A stretch of DNA of 31,741 nucleotides. It comes from a virus. The notes under the pieces are model-generated. The model searched no databases and had not been told where the DNA came from. It saw nothing but the letters and a program-made list of their open reading frames with translations. Position numbers and translations under genes: made by a program. Of this stretch, positions 31,370 through 31,741 are shown in pieces. The stretch covers positions 1-31,741 of IMG/VR virus record IMGVR_UViG_3300048590_001406; one strand, 5' to 3'. Within the stretch, counting starts at the first letter, position 1, and the number at the start of each line of letters is the position of its first letter.

Positions 31370-31385
31370 GGGGGCGAAAGCCCCC
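31370..31385 (+). terminator. Terminator-like hairpin with GAAA tetraloop
   Basis: A perfect gggggc-GAAA-gccccc hairpin lies seven bases after the stop at 31362 and is followed by TCTTT. It is the same design as the hairpin at 30511 and probably a weak terminator or attenuator. Confidence 0.65.
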
Positions 31386-31441
31386 TCTTTAAAGTCATTC
31401 TACACTAATAACCTAACAACAATTGACCGACAAAGATTACA

Positions 31442-31741
31442 ATGGATAAATTCATTTTAGCCAGCAATCCACTCCGCGACGGAAGCCGGGAGTGGATTGT
31501 TCATCTACTGCAGCCGGTTGCCATCATTGAGGTATTCGGTCCCAACGATCCACCGATCAAGGAGGGCCAGCTGTCGGCCGAGTTTGGACGCCGGCGGCGT
31601 GATAACCTAACCGATTTTTACCGGCTACGTGTACATCACTTTTTTACCACAGATTCTAATTCTGAGGCCAACGACCAGGCAGCGCCACTGCTCAAAAAGG
31701 CGTGGCACTGGTACCGGGCGTACCTTGACCAAATCGAATGA
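31442..31741 (+). CDS. Small unknown protein at the window end
   Basis: The 99-residue product ends exactly at the last base (TGA), so it is complete. It has a beta-rich first half (FILASNPLRDGSREWIVHLL, AIIEVFGPND) and a basic middle (FGRRRRDNLTDFYRLRVHHF). A helix at the end (APLLKKAWHWYRAYLDQIE) completes it. No family is recognised. It follows a 79-base gap with a tetraloop hairpin and is probably transcribed with the preceding small genes. Confidence 0.7.
   Translation: MDKFILASNPLRDGSREWIVHLLQPVAIIEVFGPNDPPIKEGQLSAEFGRRRRDNLTDFYRLRVHHFFTTDSNSEANDQAAPLLKKAWHWYRAYLDQIE

Noticed and set aside
1-31741. tRNA genes, CRISPR arrays, insertion sequences, integrase or attachment sites
   Set aside because: None was seen on reading both strands; the short repeats present are gene-internal or promoter-associated and do not have array structure.

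Overview
The window is the structural, lysis and part of the accessory/regulatory region of a tailed phage or prophage with a siphovirus-like gene order. Every supported gene is on the + strand. The host is most likely a member of the Bacteroidota, perhaps a Chitinophaga- or Cytophaga-like soil or aquatic bacterium. This rests on promoters of the Bacteroidota type (TTTG or TTG, 17-19 bases, then a TAnnTTTG-like box), starts that mostly lack Shine-Dalgarno sequences and sit in AT-rich stretches, lipoprotein and signal peptides of Bacteroidota style, and protein motifs common in that phylum (for example an 'RPPYMTETQRNAI'-like segment in a tail fibre). No integrase, replication gene, tRNA, CRISPR array or insertion sequence is visible, so lysogeny cannot be decided from this sequence. 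The first gene starts at base 1 and the last ends at the final base.

Layout. 1-6052: packaging and early head genes (small and large terminase, portal with a DnaJ-like cysteine motif, five small unknown genes, a scaffold-like protein), closed by a strong terminator. 6171-7357: a new promoter, a repeat-rich structured leader and the major capsid protein. 7421-10714: a small exported protein, two putative neck/connector proteins, a putative major tail protein and a 58-residue gene, closed by a terminator. 10769-20078: tail assembly genes, the 1158-residue tape measure and distal tail/baseplate proteins ending in a collar-type fibre.

20075-25318: two large proteins with N-terminal signal peptides, one an SGNH-hydrolase fibre and the other a DUF4832-like putative glycosidase on a decapeptide-repeat stalk. 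25325-28404: a lysis cassette with a membrane-anchored coiled coil, a holin-like protein, a spanin-like lipoprotein fused in frame to a second lipoprotein, another membrane protein, a zinc amidase with an SH3 domain and a small protein, closed by a terminator.

28543-31741: a module of small genes with their own promoters and operator-like repeats. It includes a DUF3560 protein, an AT-hook/HTH protein and a Cro/CI-like HTH protein, with GC-rich tetraloop hairpins in the intergenic gaps.

How it works together (inference): terminase and portal package DNA into capsids built on the scaffold. The neck, tube and tape-measure genes build a long non-contractile tail tipped by fibres. Two exported enzymes may act on envelope or surface polysaccharide, and the lysis cassette breaks the inner membrane, wall and outer membrane. 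The most unusual points are the lysis ORF with two lipoboxes joined across a T6 tract, the signal peptides on phage enzymes and a fibre, the repeat leader of the capsid gene, and a tandem 21-bp operator-like repeat over a promoter.
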